64,000 nucleotides of DNA from DATMRF01 sp035566435. GTDB taxonomy: Bacteria > Verrucomicrobiota > Verrucomicrobiia > Limisphaerales > UBA8199. Below the pieces are notes generated by a model, which made no database searches, was not told the origin of the DNA, and saw nothing but the letters and a program-made list of their open reading frames with translations. This document shows positions 1 to 8,755 of this stretch, piece by piece; position 1 is the stretch's first letter; the number at the start of each line of letters is the position of its first letter. The DNA is taken from the NCBI GenBank assembly GCA_035566435.1, contig DATMRF010000038.1, forward strand, positions 33,186 to 97,185. Reading direction: 5' to 3'. Made by a program: the position numbers and the translations under genes.

Positions 1-101
1 GTTTTAATCAATTAAGTATCAGCATGTTGTGCCGCAAACCCTCCTTCCCGGCATAAGAATTGCACTTGCACGCAGCCTTATGTCTAAGAACAGGAGGATT
101 C

Positions 102-497
102 ATGTCTGGCCGCTCCGGGCGCCGCCGCCCGGATTTCGGAGTCTCGCCACTCGCTGAGGCCGCTCCGCTCGAAGTTCAGACATCCTACGCCTGCATAATG
201 CTTTCCCGCCACACGACACCCCAATTAATCGTGCCCCGCTTGCGCAGCCGGGACGCCCTAGCCGTAGTTGCGGAGCTCTGCTCGGTACTCCACCGCGCGC
301 AGCGGGTGAAGGATCTGCTCCCGTTTTACAACGCAGTCATCAGCCGTGAAACGCTCAGCAACACAGCAACATTCCCGGGTTTGGCCATGCCGCACGCCCG
401 CAGCAACGACTTTGAATACCTGTCGTTTGCAGTCGGCCTGACCTCCCATCCTCTTCATCAAGCGTTCGTCCGAGACGACCCAAATCATGGCCGTTGA
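102..497 (+). pseudogene. PTS EIIA-like domain, 3'-truncated remnant
   Basis: The reading frame starts at an ATG preceded by a strong AGGAGG ribosome-binding site at about 92-97. From the Met at 198 it resembles the N-terminal two thirds of a fructose/nitrogen-type EIIA domain, including the phosphorylation-site context 'LAMPHARSND' with its His. Full EIIA domains run about 145 residues, but similarity stops near 'LSFAVGL' (about nt 438). After that the frame carries unrelated residues and stops at 497. Right at that point, in another frame, SulP permease sequence begins, so the gene appears cut by a deletion. The first 32 residues are not recognised. A functional EIIA is unlikely because the second half of the fold is missing. 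Assignment to EIIA is moderately confident. Confidence 0.5.
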
Positions 498-1065
498 TGA
501 AAGCACCGAGACGGAAGGCTCGCACCATTCACTGGTGGGCAAGGAGGTGCCCAAAGGGGTGATGATTTATCGCATGATAGGAGCATTCTTTTTTGGGGCG
601 GTGGACAAACTCGAAAGCGCACTTAAGCGGGAGAAGCAGGAGCCGGAGGTGCTAATATTGCGCATGCGCAAAGTCGTCGCCCTCGATGCGACCGGCCTCA
701 ACGCACTGGAAGACCTGTACGACAAGCTTCATCGTAAAGGCAAGCATCTGGTGTTGAGCGCGCCGCATACAAACCCGATGATGGTGATGGTGAAAGCCGG
801 TTTCATCGACCGGCTAAGGCCGGAAAACGTCTGCCCCCACATCGATGCCGCGCTGGTTCGGGCGCGCCAGATTTTAGGTTTGCCGCCGGCACCCGCCACC
901 GACCCGCTCCATCACGAAAAAGAGAAGCTGGAAGCTGTTCGTTTGGAATTGACGAACGCGCTGGATCGGGTCAATAACGTGCTTCGAGCCCCACCACGGA
1001 ACGGGACGCGTCCCGCCCTGTCTAAGGCCACAAAAACCGACATAATCTCGGTGCAAACTGAATGA
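487..1065 (+). CDS. STAS-domain protein, C-terminal remnant of a SulP-family anion permease
   Basis: The protein matches the cytoplasmic C-terminus of SulP transporters: linker, then a STAS domain (about residues 20-125) with the SulP-type 'GAFFFGAVDKLE' and 'VVALDATGLNALEDL' segments, then a charged tail. In frame upstream of the ATG, codons from about 442 translate to 'ILFIKRSSETTQI', which is also typical of SulP just after the last membrane helix. So the open SulP frame predates this start, and the missing 10-14 helices were lost at about 440. The stop overlaps the next gene's start (ATGA at 1062-1065), so the fragment may still be translated and coupled. Without the membrane part it cannot transport. 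SulP members such as DauA carry C4-dicarboxylates, which would fit the malic enzyme next door; that is inference. Confidence 0.7.
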   Translation: MAVDESTETEGSHHSLVGKEVPKGVMIYRMIGAFFFGAVDKLESALKREKQEPEVLILRMRKVVALDATGLNALEDLYDKLHRKGKHLVLSAPHTNPMMVMVKAGFIDRLRPENVCPHIDAALVRARQILGLPPAPATDPLHHEKEKLEAVRLELTNALDRVNNVLRAPPRNGTRPALSKATKTDIISVQTE

Positions 1066-2483
1066 AAAAACAAAGCCTCACACCGTCGGTCAGCCACACG
1101 TTCACAATCCGGCTGACCTATCCGAACCGAATCGGGATGTTCGCCCGCGTCGTCAGCACCATCGGCGCGCACGGCGGCGACCTTGGCGCCGTCGATATTG
1201 TCGCGCCCGACGCCAAACTGATGACCCGCGACATCACCGTCCGGGCCCGGGACGGAGCGCACCAGGAGGAGCTGGTTTCTTCGATCCGGCGGCTGACAAA
1301 CGTGAAAGTAATCAACGTCTCCGACCGGGTGTTTCTGCTCCACCTTGGCGGCAAACTGGGCATCCAAAACAAGGTGCCCGTGACCACCCGAGACACGCTG
1401 TCGATGGCTTATACGCCTGGAGTGGCGCGGGTCTGTGAGGCGATTGCGAGCGACCCCCGGAAAGCCTGGCAACTAACCATTAAGAGCAACGCGGTGGCGG
1501 TGGTCAGCGACGGCACGGCCGTACTCGGCCTCGGCGACATAGGACCCGCCGCAGCCATGCCCGTTATGGAAGGGAAAGCGATGTTGTTCAAGGAATTCGG
1601 CGGCATCGATGCCTATCCCATCTGCCTGTCCACCAAAGAGCCGGATGAAATCATTCAGACAGTCAAGCACATCTCGGTGGGTTTTGGCGGTATTAATCTC
1701 GAAGATATCTCGGCTCCGCGCTGCTTCGAGATCGAGCGCCGGCTGCAGGAACAGCTCGAGATCCCGGTGTTCCACGATGACCAGCATGGCACTGCCGTCG
1801 TGGTGCTCGCCGCGCTTATTAATGCGCTGCGCCTGACCGGGCAGAAGCTCGAGCGGCTTAAGATTGTGCTCTCCGGCGCGGGCGCAGCGGGCGTTGCCGT
1901 CACCCGAATCCTGCTGCGGGGCGGTGCGCGGGATATTATCGTGTGCGACCGCGAAGGCGCCATTCATGAAGGCCGGCTGGCCGCATTAAATGAGAGCAAG
2001 GCCTGGCTGGCGCAGAACACCAACCCACACAAACTGCGCGGCAGGCTCGAGCACGCTCTGCACGGTGCCAATGTTTTCATCGGCGTTTCCGGTCCGGGAA
2101 CGGTAAAGGTGCGACACCTGAAACGCATGGCCCGCAAGCCCATCATCTTTGCCCTCGCGAACCCGACGCCGGAGATCATGCCGGAAGAGGCCGCCCAGGT
2201 AGCCCACATCGTCGCCACTGGCCGGAGCGATTACCCAAACCAAATCAACAACGTGCTGGCGTTCCCGGGCATCTTCCGTGGGGCGCTGGACGTCCGGGCG
2301 CGGCAGATCACCGAGACCATGAAACAGGCGGCGGCCCGCGCGATCGCCGACTGCATCACGCCAGGCGAGCTGAGCCCCGAATACATCGTGCCCAGCGTGT
2401 TTAACCGGGAAGTCGTCCGGCGCGTCGCCGAAGCCGTTCGCCGCGCCGCAATCAAAGCGGGAGTGGCGCGCAAGAAGACCTGA
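1062..2483 (+). CDS. NAD(P)-dependent malic enzyme with N-terminal ACT domain
   Basis: Decarboxylates L-malate to pyruvate, producing NADH or NADPH and CO2. Residues about 10-85 form an ACT-type regulatory domain ('RIGMFARVVSTIGAHGGDLG'). The malic-enzyme N-terminal domain follows, with 'YTPGVARVCEAI', the catalytic-Lys region 'LTIKSNAVAVVSDG', the GLGDIGP segment and the metal-binding 'NLEDISAP' / 'VFHDDQHGTA' motifs. A Rossmann NAD-binding domain with 'GAGAAGVAV' comes last. Length 473 fits ACT-fused bacterial malic enzymes, and the C-terminus looks complete. Its ATG overlaps the TGA of the upstream STAS gene, suggesting the two were an operon. Cofactor preference cannot be told by eye. Confidence 0.93.
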   Translation: MKKQSLTPSVSHTFTIRLTYPNRIGMFARVVSTIGAHGGDLGAVDIVAPDAKLMTRDITVRARDGAHQEELVSSIRRLTNVKVINVSDRVFLLHLGGKLGIQNKVPVTTRDTLSMAYTPGVARVCEAIASDPRKAWQLTIKSNAVAVVSDGTAVLGLGDIGPAAAMPVMEGKAMLFKEFGGIDAYPICLSTKEPDEIIQTVKHISVGFGGINLEDISAPRCFEIERRLQEQLEIPVFHDDQHGTAVVVLAALINALRLTGQKLERLKIVLSGAGAAGVAVTRILLRGGARDIIVCDREGAIHEGRLAALNESKAWLAQNTNPHKLRGRLEHALHGANVFIGVSGPGTVKVRHLKRMARKPIIFALANPTPEIMPEEAAQVAHIVATGRSDYPNQINNVLAFPGIFRGALDVRARQITETMKQAAARAIADCITPGELSPEYIVPSVFNREVVRRVAEAVRRAAIKAGVARKKT

Positions 2484-2489
2484 ATCAGG

Positions 2490-2917
2490 TCATCGTGAGC
2501 ACGGCACCGAATCGCGGCGACCGCCTGGGCAGGTGAGACCATGTATTCCGCGCAGCCGCCGTCGCGGCTTAAGCCGGTCACTTTGGCGGGCCGGCACAGG
2601 ATGAAATCTCCGCGCCAGCAGTTTTCGTAGTGGAAACAGTGGCGGCCGTGCCAGCCCACGCCCACGCGTTGGCCGACCTTCCACTCACTCACACCGGCGC
2701 CCAGCGCGTGGATTCGGCCCGAGATCTCCTGTCCTGGGATGCAAGGATACTGAAGTCCGGGCTATAGCCTCTCCTTCACAAACATATCGCTGTGGCAGAT
2801 GCCGCAGGCCTCGACCTTATTGCGAACCTCTCCGGACCCTGGTTCTGGAATCTCCCGGTCCACCAGCTCCCAATCGCCCCGTGCTTTGCTGATTTGTGCC
2901 GCTTTCATCCGTTTCAT
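2490..2917 (-). pseudogene. Zinc-type alcohol dehydrogenase, nonsense-interrupted 5' fragment
   Basis: Read leftward from the ATG at 2917, the frame gives an MDR/zinc alcohol dehydrogenase N-terminus: 'MKAAQISKARGDWELVDRE', the catalytic-zinc cysteine context 'VEACGICHSDMFVKE', then 'YPCIPGQEISGRIHALG', 'VGVGW', and the structural-zinc-like stretch 'CFHYENCWRGDFILC'. An in-frame TAG (plus-strand 2762-2764, codon 52) interrupts it. The similarity ends near 2510-2520, just beyond the 3' end of the malic enzyme (stop at 2483). The whole nucleotide-binding domain is missing, so this is a dead 5' fragment. Frame is preserved on both sides of the stop, so decay seems recent. Confidence 0.75.
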
Positions 2918-3031
2918 AGCTCGTTACCGTTTGGTTGAGTTTAAAGATAGTAGCATCTCCCTGGCGGATGCGGAAGCGGAGAGCCAAGTTACAAATCGGC
3001 GCTCCGATGTCACTTTTAAGGGCGGCGCTCG

Positions 3032-5821
3032 TTACTTCCGCGGCTGACCGGCGATGTGGCCCCTCGTGACCCCAAGCTGGTTCAGCAACTTAAGCTCGCG
3101 CCAAAGCTGGGCGCCGGTGATCTCGCCGCGCAGCAACTCCCGGTACCGCTCGATCGTTTGCGCCACCTGGCCAGGAGGCTCGTTGAGGAATTCCACCCGG
3201 AAATGGCGCGCACCGAGAGCCAACATTCTCGCGACATACTCGGCGCCCGTTTGTGCGAGGGCATTGAACACCGTATTGCGGCACCCGACGTCTGCCTTGA
3301 CCGGATGTTCGGCGCCGACCCGATCTCTCAGCCGCACATCGTGCCGGTCGCACGGCCGGCCGCAGTTTGTGTAGTCGGTGCCGCTCGAGAGAAAGGCACA
3401 GAAGAGGCAATGCTCCATGTGAAACATCGGCATGTGCTGGTGGAGCGTCACCTCGAACCATTGGGGCGGCGCGGCCTGGAGCAGCGCCTCCAATTGTGTG
3501 AAGTTCAAATCGTAGGAGGCGGCAACGCGTTCGAGGCCAAACTTGTTTCTGAAATAATCCGCCGTGAGTCGGTTGGCGATGTTGAGCGAGTAATCACCGA
3601 TGCGACGGTCATTGGCAAAGAACTGCAGATGGTCGTAGTTGCGCACCAGGTAGCCATCTGCCTCACACGACCGGACCTGCCGGAGCGTCCATTCTTCGCC
3701 CGTTTTGAAAATCCTTGGAGGTGCGACCCAGATGTCGGGGCCCGACGTGCTCGGCGCCCCGGCGGTATGAAACTGCCGGACTTTAACCACCGCCTCCCGA
3801 TATTTTTTCGGGTCTTCGAATTCGCAATAAAGCGTCTCCACGCCCACGTCCAGGGCAGCCTCGAGTTGTTCCAGGTTGCGGACCAGGACGATTAGGTGCG
3901 GAGTGGGCAATGGTGGATGTGAAGCTGTAGCCGATGCCCCCTCCGCGATGTGAGAGGGGTGAAGGGTCCAGCGATGTGGCTGAGTGCGCTGCGCTTCCAG
4001 TTCGCCCACGGCTTCGCGGCGGAGCCGATTCAATTCGCTGACTGGCAGCAAGACACCGCCTTCGAGGAAACTGCTTAATTCGCCGAGCTGGAACGGCGTC
4101 CCGCCCATGCGGCCTAACTGCGCACGCAGACGCTCGAGGGTCAGCGGCTGCTTTTCCGCCCGGGCTAGCGGCAAGACGGAGTCCAGGCGCACGACGTGTC
4201 CAAGTTCATCACGCGCGAGCAGCGTCAGCGGTTTGCCGGCCGAGCCGTGCACTTCGAGAGCTATGGGCCGCTGAAAACCCGGGGTGTTCCCTTCAAAGCT
4301 CCGCCTCAGGCGCCTTTCCAATTCCGGATCGCTGGTCTTCCAGACCTTGTCGCCAATATGGACTCGATTGAAATCAATATCTCCGTGTCCGAAAGTGAGT
4401 AATACCGGTTTCTTCGCTTCCGGGGATTTTGCTCTTCGGTTGCGCTCTGCATTGCGTGCAAGGCGAGCCGATGCTACATCTTTAATCGCGTAAACTCTGC
4501 CGCCTTCTTCCTGCTCCTCCGGGCGTCCGGCATCGAACACAATACCGTCACCCGGTTTCAAGAGTCCTTCCAAGCCGATGACCACGCCCGCCGGTCGGAT
4601 CTCGGCCACTAGGCCAAGGTAAACCCCGCGCTTCTTGCCGAAATGCGCGTGCACGAGGGCCTGGTTATTGGTGCCACGAAACCAGCCGGTGTAGAGGCCG
4701 CGGGAGAAGGCCATCTCCATGTCGTAATCGGAGGGGCGGGGGACGAAGGACAAGGGACGACCTTCGCCGTCGCTCGAACTTTCCGTAGCCTCGCCTCTCG
4801 CCCGCCGACCCTCGACCAATCCATCGAGAGCTTGCCGGTAAATACGAGTGATGTTCGCGACGTATTCCGGAGATTTGAGTCGGCCTTCGATCTTAAGCGA
4901 CGCCACGCCGAGGCGGGCCAAGTCCGGCAGCACTTCGAGCCCAGCCAGATCCTGAGGGCTGAGGAGATATTTCCGGTCGCCCAGCGGCACCTTTTGGCCG
5001 TCAGAAACCAGGTCATAAGGCATCCGGCAGGCCTGGGCGCATTCGCCGCGGTTAGCCGAGCGTCCGCCCAGCGCTTCACTGGTCAGGCATTGACCCGAAT
5101 AGGCAACGCACAAGGCGCCGTGGACGAAAACCTCGAGGGGAAGTGGCGCGTGAGGCTTGAGGCGTGACGGGGAACCGGTAATCGGTGATTGGAGATAGTC
5201 GGCTGGAAGTTGGTCGGCCATGACGCCTGGACTCGGAGCTCTGGCCTCTGATCTTGGCCCGCCGCTCCCGGCACTCGTCACCATCTTCTCAATCTCCCGC
5301 AGCGAACATTCGCGCGCGAGGACGACCAGGTTACACCCGAGGTCGCGAGCGAACTCGATGCCGGCGGCGCTCGTGATGGTCATTTGGGTTGAGGCGTGAA
5401 GCGGAAAATCGGGCGAGAGACGACGAATCAGGCGGCAGATCCCGGCGTCCTGCACGATCGCGGCGTCCACTCCGGCGGCAATGATGGCCCGGGCGTACTG
5501 CTCAGCCTCGGCCATTTCATTTTCGAAGACCAGGATGTTGAAAGTGACATAACCCTTCACCCCTCTCCGGTGTAAAAACTGCATCAGTCTGGGCAAATCG
5601 GCTTCGGTGAAGTTCCTGGCGCGCATGCGCGCGTTAAATTTCTCGAGGCCGAAATAGATCGCGTCAGCCCCGTTCTCGACAGCGGCCCGAGCGCAATCCC
5701 AATCCCCCGCTGGCGCGAGTAACTCCGGAATGCGGAGCGCGTAGGGCAGACCGGAGAACACACCGTCAGCAGCCCGGCCGGGCTCCGGCTCCGTAACGTC
5801 AATGGTGTCTCTGCTGCTCAT
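3032..5821 (-). CDS. U32-family peptidase/hydroxylase protein with DUF3656-like C-terminus
   Basis: U32 proteins include collagenase-like proteins and the RNA-hydroxylating RlhA/TrhP group. The N-terminal TIM-barrel-like part has 'ELLAPAGDWDCARAAVENGA' and 'DAIYFGLEKFNARMRARNF'. Near residue 240 lies the U32 signature: 'EVFVHGALC', then 'GRSANRGECAQACRMPY'. A second cysteine cluster near residue 800 ('HCLFCAF', 'NCGRPCDRH', 'VGCRNTVFNA') marks the duplicated C-terminal domain of long U32 proteins. The ATG at 5821 was preferred because the 51 residues upstream of it look non-coding. About 40 Pro/Ser/Gly-rich residues before the signature look like an insertion. Size (about 930 residues) suits RlhA-like long members; exact substrate is not determinable. 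Confidence 0.85.
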   Translation of the reverse strand: MSSRDTIDVTEPEPGRAADGVFSGLPYALRIPELLAPAGDWDCARAAVENGADAIYFGLEKFNARMRARNFTEADLPRLMQFLHRRGVKGYVTFNILVFENEMAEAEQYARAIIAAGVDAAIVQDAGICRLIRRLSPDFPLHASTQMTITSAAGIEFARDLGCNLVVLARECSLREIEKMVTSAGSGGPRSEARAPSPGVMADQLPADYLQSPITGSPSRLKPHAPLPLEVFVHGALCVAYSGQCLTSEALGGRSANRGECAQACRMPYDLVSDGQKVPLGDRKYLLSPQDLAGLEVLPDLARLGVASLKIEGRLKSPEYVANITRIYRQALDGLVEGRRARGEATESSSDGEGRPLSFVPRPSDYDMEMAFSRGLYTGWFRGTNNQALVHAHFGKKRGVYLGLVAEIRPAGVVIGLEGLLKPGDGIVFDAGRPEEQEEGGRVYAIKDVASARLARNAERNRRAKSPEAKKPVLLTFGHGDIDFNRVHIGDKVWKTSDPELERRLRRSFEGNTPGFQRPIALEVHGSAGKPLTLLARDELGHVVRLDSVLPLARAEKQPLTLERLRAQLGRMGGTPFQLGELSSFLEGGVLLPVSELNRLRREAVGELEAQRTQPHRWTLHPSHIAEGASATASHPPLPTPHLIVLVRNLEQLEAALDVGVETLYCEFEDPKKYREAVVKVRQFHTAGAPSTSGPDIWVAPPRIFKTGEEWTLRQVRSCEADGYLVRNYDHLQFFANDRRIGDYSLNIANRLTADYFRNKFGLERVAASYDLNFTQLEALLQAAPPQWFEVTLHQHMPMFHMEHCLFCAFLSSGTDYTNCGRPCDRHDVRLRDRVGAEHPVKADVGCRNTVFNALAQTGAEYVARMLALGARHFRVEFLNEPPGQVAQTIERYRELLRGEITGAQLWRELKLLNQLGVTRGHIAGQPRK

Positions 5822-5904
5822 CAGCGAACAGCAATCTAAACCTCTATGCTTCGCAGGACAAAAGGTAAATCTCCTGCCGTTAATCTGCGGCGTGGGCGCC
5901 GTCA

Positions 5905-5990
5905 AGGACCGGGACGGGGACGGCCACGTCCCCGTAAGTTGAGGGTGGAACAATGCGCACGGAGGCGTGGCCACGTCTCGGAGACCGCGT
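5905..5990. repeat. Dispersed palindromic intergenic repeat, copy 1
   Basis: Between nadB and the U32 gene. A perfect 9-bp stem (acggggacg 5914-5922 with cgtccccgt 5927-5935, loop gcca) is followed by a second GC-rich 'gcgtggccacgtctcgg' segment. A related arrangement lies at 12349-12422. The GGACGGCC(A/G)CGTCC core is shared. No T-run follows the stem on the minus strand, so it is not a standard terminator. Confidence 0.5.
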
Positions 5991-6068
5991 GCGGCCTAAA
6001 TCAGCCTTCCACTTATAGCCGTCCTGTCGTCCCGGCTCACTGATCCACTGCTTCACCGACTGACGCAT

Positions 6069-7673
6069 TCACTTCTTGCGCACGACCGTGTCGCGTTGCG
6101 CCCAGTCGGGATTTGGCCCCGGGTAGTCGAGATTGTAGTTCAGGCCCCGGCTTTCGTGCCGTTGCAATGCGCTCGCGACGATAATTTCGGCCACCGTGGC
6201 GATGTTGCGCAGCTCCAGCAGGTCGCTGGTGACGATAAAATCCCAGTAATACTCCTGAATCTCCTCCTGGAGATTTGCGATGCGCTTTTGCGCGCGCTGC
6301 AGCCGTTTGTTGGTGCGCACAATGCCGACATAATCCCACATCGCCCGGCGAATTTCGTCCCAATTGTGGGACACAACGACCAGCTCATCCGGGTTGTGCG
6401 CATTGCCCGCATGCCAGGGTGGAATCTTGATGTCGCTGGGTTTGGGCGGGCTGGCGAGGATTTGCGCGGCGGCGCGATGAGCGCAGACCAGAGCCTCGAG
6501 CAGGGAATTGCTCGCCAGCCGGTTCGCCCCATGGAGCCCCGTGCAAGCCACCTCGCCCACCGCGTAAAGGCCGGCAATCTCGGTTTCGCCGTCCACGTTG
6601 GTGACGACCCCGCCACATTGGTAGTGGGCGGCCGGAACCACGGGGAGCGGCTCTTTGGTAATATCGACGCCGAAGCGCAGGCACGTCTGGTAGATATTGG
6701 GGAAACGCTCGATAATGAAACGCGCCGGTTTGTGCGTGATGTCGAGCAGGACGTGGTCAGCGCCGCTCTTTTTCATTTCGCTGTCGATCGCGCGGGCAAC
6801 GATGTCGCGCGGCGCCAGCGATTTGAGCGGGTGATAACGGTCCATGAATTCGGCACCGTCAAGGGTTTTGAGAACGGCACCTTCGCCGCGCACGGCTTCG
6901 CTGATCAGAAACGACTTGGCCTTGGGATGATAAAGGCAAGTGGGATGGAACTGAATGAATTCCATGTTTCCGACGGACCCGCCGGCGCGGTAGGCCATCG
7001 CCGCACCGTCACCCGTCGCGATATCCGGATTGGTGGTATAAAGATAGACCTTGCCGCAACCGCCGGTCGCCAGCAGCGTCACGGGGGCGGCAAACCTCTC
7101 GACCTGTCCAGTGGCCTTATCGAACACATACGCGCCCAGGCAACGATGGTCGCCAACGTATCCCAGCTTTTGGCTCGTGATCAGGTCGATGCCGAGGTGA
7201 TTTTCAAAGATCTCGATGTTGGGCCGGGCGGCCACCGCCGCAAGCAGCGCCTGCTCGACCTCGCGTCCGGTAATATCCTTGGCATGCAGGATGCGCCGCT
7301 TTGAATGGCCGCCCTCCCGTCCAAGGTCCAGCTCGCGCGCGCCGTGAGAACGCGGAATTTCACGCTCCGAAAAATGCATTCCCAGCTCGATCAGTTCCGC
7401 GATCCGAGCCGGGCCCTCCTCGATGATGATCCGGACCACGTCCTCCTTGCAAAGACCCGCCCCCGCCTCCAGGGTGTCACGCACGTGCAGCTCGAAAGAG
7501 TCCTCCTTGCTGGTTACCGCAGCAATTCCGCCTTGCGCGTAGTTGGTGTTCGACTCCGCGCGGTCCTTTTTGGTGACAATCGCCACGCGTCCGCGCGACG
7601 CCACCTTCAGCGCGAAAGTAAGGCCCGCAATGCCGCTGCCGAGTACCAGGAAGTCAAACCGTTTGGATGTCAT
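6069..7673 (-). CDS. nadB: L-aspartate oxidase
   Basis: FAD-dependent oxidation of L-aspartate to iminoaspartate, the first step of de novo NAD synthesis. The N-terminus holds the dinucleotide-binding 'LGSGIAGLTFALKVA', then 'SNTNYAQGGIAAV' typical of NadB. The substrate/flavin region 'HGARELDLGREGGHSKRRI' and 'ATGGCGKVYLYTTNP' follow, with 'GLYAVGEVACTGLHGANRLA' near the end of the FAD domain, and a helical C-terminal domain. Length 534 is normal. Its ATG overlaps the stop of panC (7670-7673), so the two are translationally coupled and probably co-transcribed with the upstream glutaredoxin gene. No nadA or nadC is present in the window. Confidence 0.96.
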   Translation of the reverse strand: MTSKRFDFLVLGSGIAGLTFALKVASRGRVAIVTKKDRAESNTNYAQGGIAAVTSKEDSFELHVRDTLEAGAGLCKEDVVRIIIEEGPARIAELIELGMHFSEREIPRSHGARELDLGREGGHSKRRILHAKDITGREVEQALLAAVAARPNIEIFENHLGIDLITSQKLGYVGDHRCLGAYVFDKATGQVERFAAPVTLLATGGCGKVYLYTTNPDIATGDGAAMAYRAGGSVGNMEFIQFHPTCLYHPKAKSFLISEAVRGEGAVLKTLDGAEFMDRYHPLKSLAPRDIVARAIDSEMKKSGADHVLLDITHKPARFIIERFPNIYQTCLRFGVDITKEPLPVVPAAHYQCGGVVTNVDGETEIAGLYAVGEVACTGLHGANRLASNSLLEALVCAHRAAAQILASPPKPSDIKIPPWHAGNAHNPDELVVVSHNWDEIRRAMWDYVGIVRTNKRLQRAQKRIANLQEEIQEYYWDFIVTSDLLELRNIATVAEIIVASALQRHESRGLNYNLDYPGPNPDWAQRDTVVRKK

Positions 7674-8536
7674 AGGGCACCGTTGTCGATTAGCCGTGTT
7701 TTTCCGATGAACACGGCCAGGGCCATGCGAGCGCCCGGCGCCACTTTCGCCATAGGCGCCAGCGTCTCAGGCTCGAAAAACTCGATGTAATCCACCCGCG
7801 CGTTCGGCTGCTGTTCGATGAACTCTTTCAGCTCAGCCTTCAGCGGCGCAGCCGGCACAGGACCGCGAGCCTCCCGCACCTTCGCGCGCGTCTCTTGCAG
7901 GGAACGCCACAGAACCACCGCCTGCGCGCGCAGGCCGCCCGTTAGATACCTGTTGCGCGAGCTCATCGCCAGCCCGTCGAGTTCGCGAAACGTCGGCGCG
8001 ACCACAAGCCGCAGCGGGAAGTTCAAATCTCGCGCCATGCGCTTCACGATCGCCGCTTGTTGGAAATCTTTGGCGCCGAAAACTGCCACCTCTGGCTGCA
8101 CGATGTTGAACAGCTTGGCCACAACCGTGGTTACGCCGCGGAAATGTGTCGGGCGCGAAGCGCCTTCCATCGCGTGGGAGAGCGCCTCTTCCACCACGTA
8201 AGTGCTGAAGGCGCCGCGTTCGTCGCGCGGGTACACATCCGCGTCGCGTGGCGCAAAAACGGCATCCACGCCCGTGGCGCGGCACAACCGTGCGTCCCGT
8301 TTCAGGTCGCGCGGATACCGTGCAAAGTCCTCAGTCGGGGCGAACTGGGCGGGGTTGACGTAGATGCTCACCACCACCTTGCCGCGAGGGCCGACGAGCT
8401 GGCGCGCGCGCCGCGCCAGGCTCAAATGCCCCGCGTGCAGGCTCCCCATGGTCGGAACGAAACCGATGCCGACCCCTGCTCGCCGCCAGGTCCGGGCTTG
8501 CCGCTGCATCCGCGAAACCGTTCTCACGATTTGCAT
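7670..8536 (-). CDS. panC: Pantoate--beta-alanine ligase
   Basis: ATP-dependent condensation of pantoate with beta-alanine, the last step of pantothenate synthesis, cytoplasmic. Motifs: the nucleotidyltransferase HIGH-like 'GFVPTMGSLHAGHLSL', 'VSIYVNPAQFAPTEDFARYP', 'FGAKDFQQAAIVKRM', and the KMSKS-equivalent 'LAMSSRNRYL'. I chose the ATG at 8536 ('MQIVRTVSRM') because PanC proteins typically start this way and it gives a normal length of 288. An ATG 42 nt upstream is possible. The gene overlaps nadB by 4 nt. Aspartate feeds both pathways (via beta-alanine and iminoaspartate), which may explain the pairing. Confidence 0.95.
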   Translation of the reverse strand: MQIVRTVSRMQRQARTWRRAGVGIGFVPTMGSLHAGHLSLARRARQLVGPRGKVVVSIYVNPAQFAPTEDFARYPRDLKRDARLCRATGVDAVFAPRDADVYPRDERGAFSTYVVEEALSHAMEGASRPTHFRGVTTVVAKLFNIVQPEVAVFGAKDFQQAAIVKRMARDLNFPLRLVVAPTFRELDGLAMSSRNRYLTGGLRAQAVVLWRSLQETRAKVREARGPVPAAPLKAELKEFIEQQPNARVDYIEFFEPETLAPMAKVAPGARMALAVFIGKTRLIDNGAL

Positions 8537-8619
8537 GGCGGCCAAAGTGAGCCAGCATGTTGCGCGTGGCAACGTCAAAGGCGAAGATTGGAGCGAAATC
8601 CGCCAGGCTCATCCTGATT

Positions 8620-8655
8620 CTCTTCCTCCTCCTGCATGTGAGGAACGAGGAAGAG
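8620..8655. repeat. Pyrimidine/purine inverted repeat
   Basis: ctcttcctc (8620-8628) pairs with gaggaagag (8647-8655), with an inner cctc/gagg pair inside. It sits in the 219-nt gap between the glutaredoxin gene and panC. No T-run follows. The rest of the gap (8537-8755) shows no gene. Confidence 0.4.
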
Positions 8656-8755
8656 GACGAAGCCCACCGCCCCGGGTGAGTGTCTTGCCCTATCCTGGGG
8701 AACGCGGCGACTGAACTAAATCCCTCGGCGAGCTTGGCGGTTTGGCGGTTTGGCC

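Noticed and set aside
2799..3047. 82-codon rightward frame over the ADH remnant
   Set aside because: It is the antisense of the ADH 5' fragment and adjoining gap, without coding features.
6096..7304. 402-codon rightward open frame opposite nadB
   Set aside because: Antisense to a clear, conserved nadB. High GC gives long shadow frames; no motifs or ribosome-binding site.
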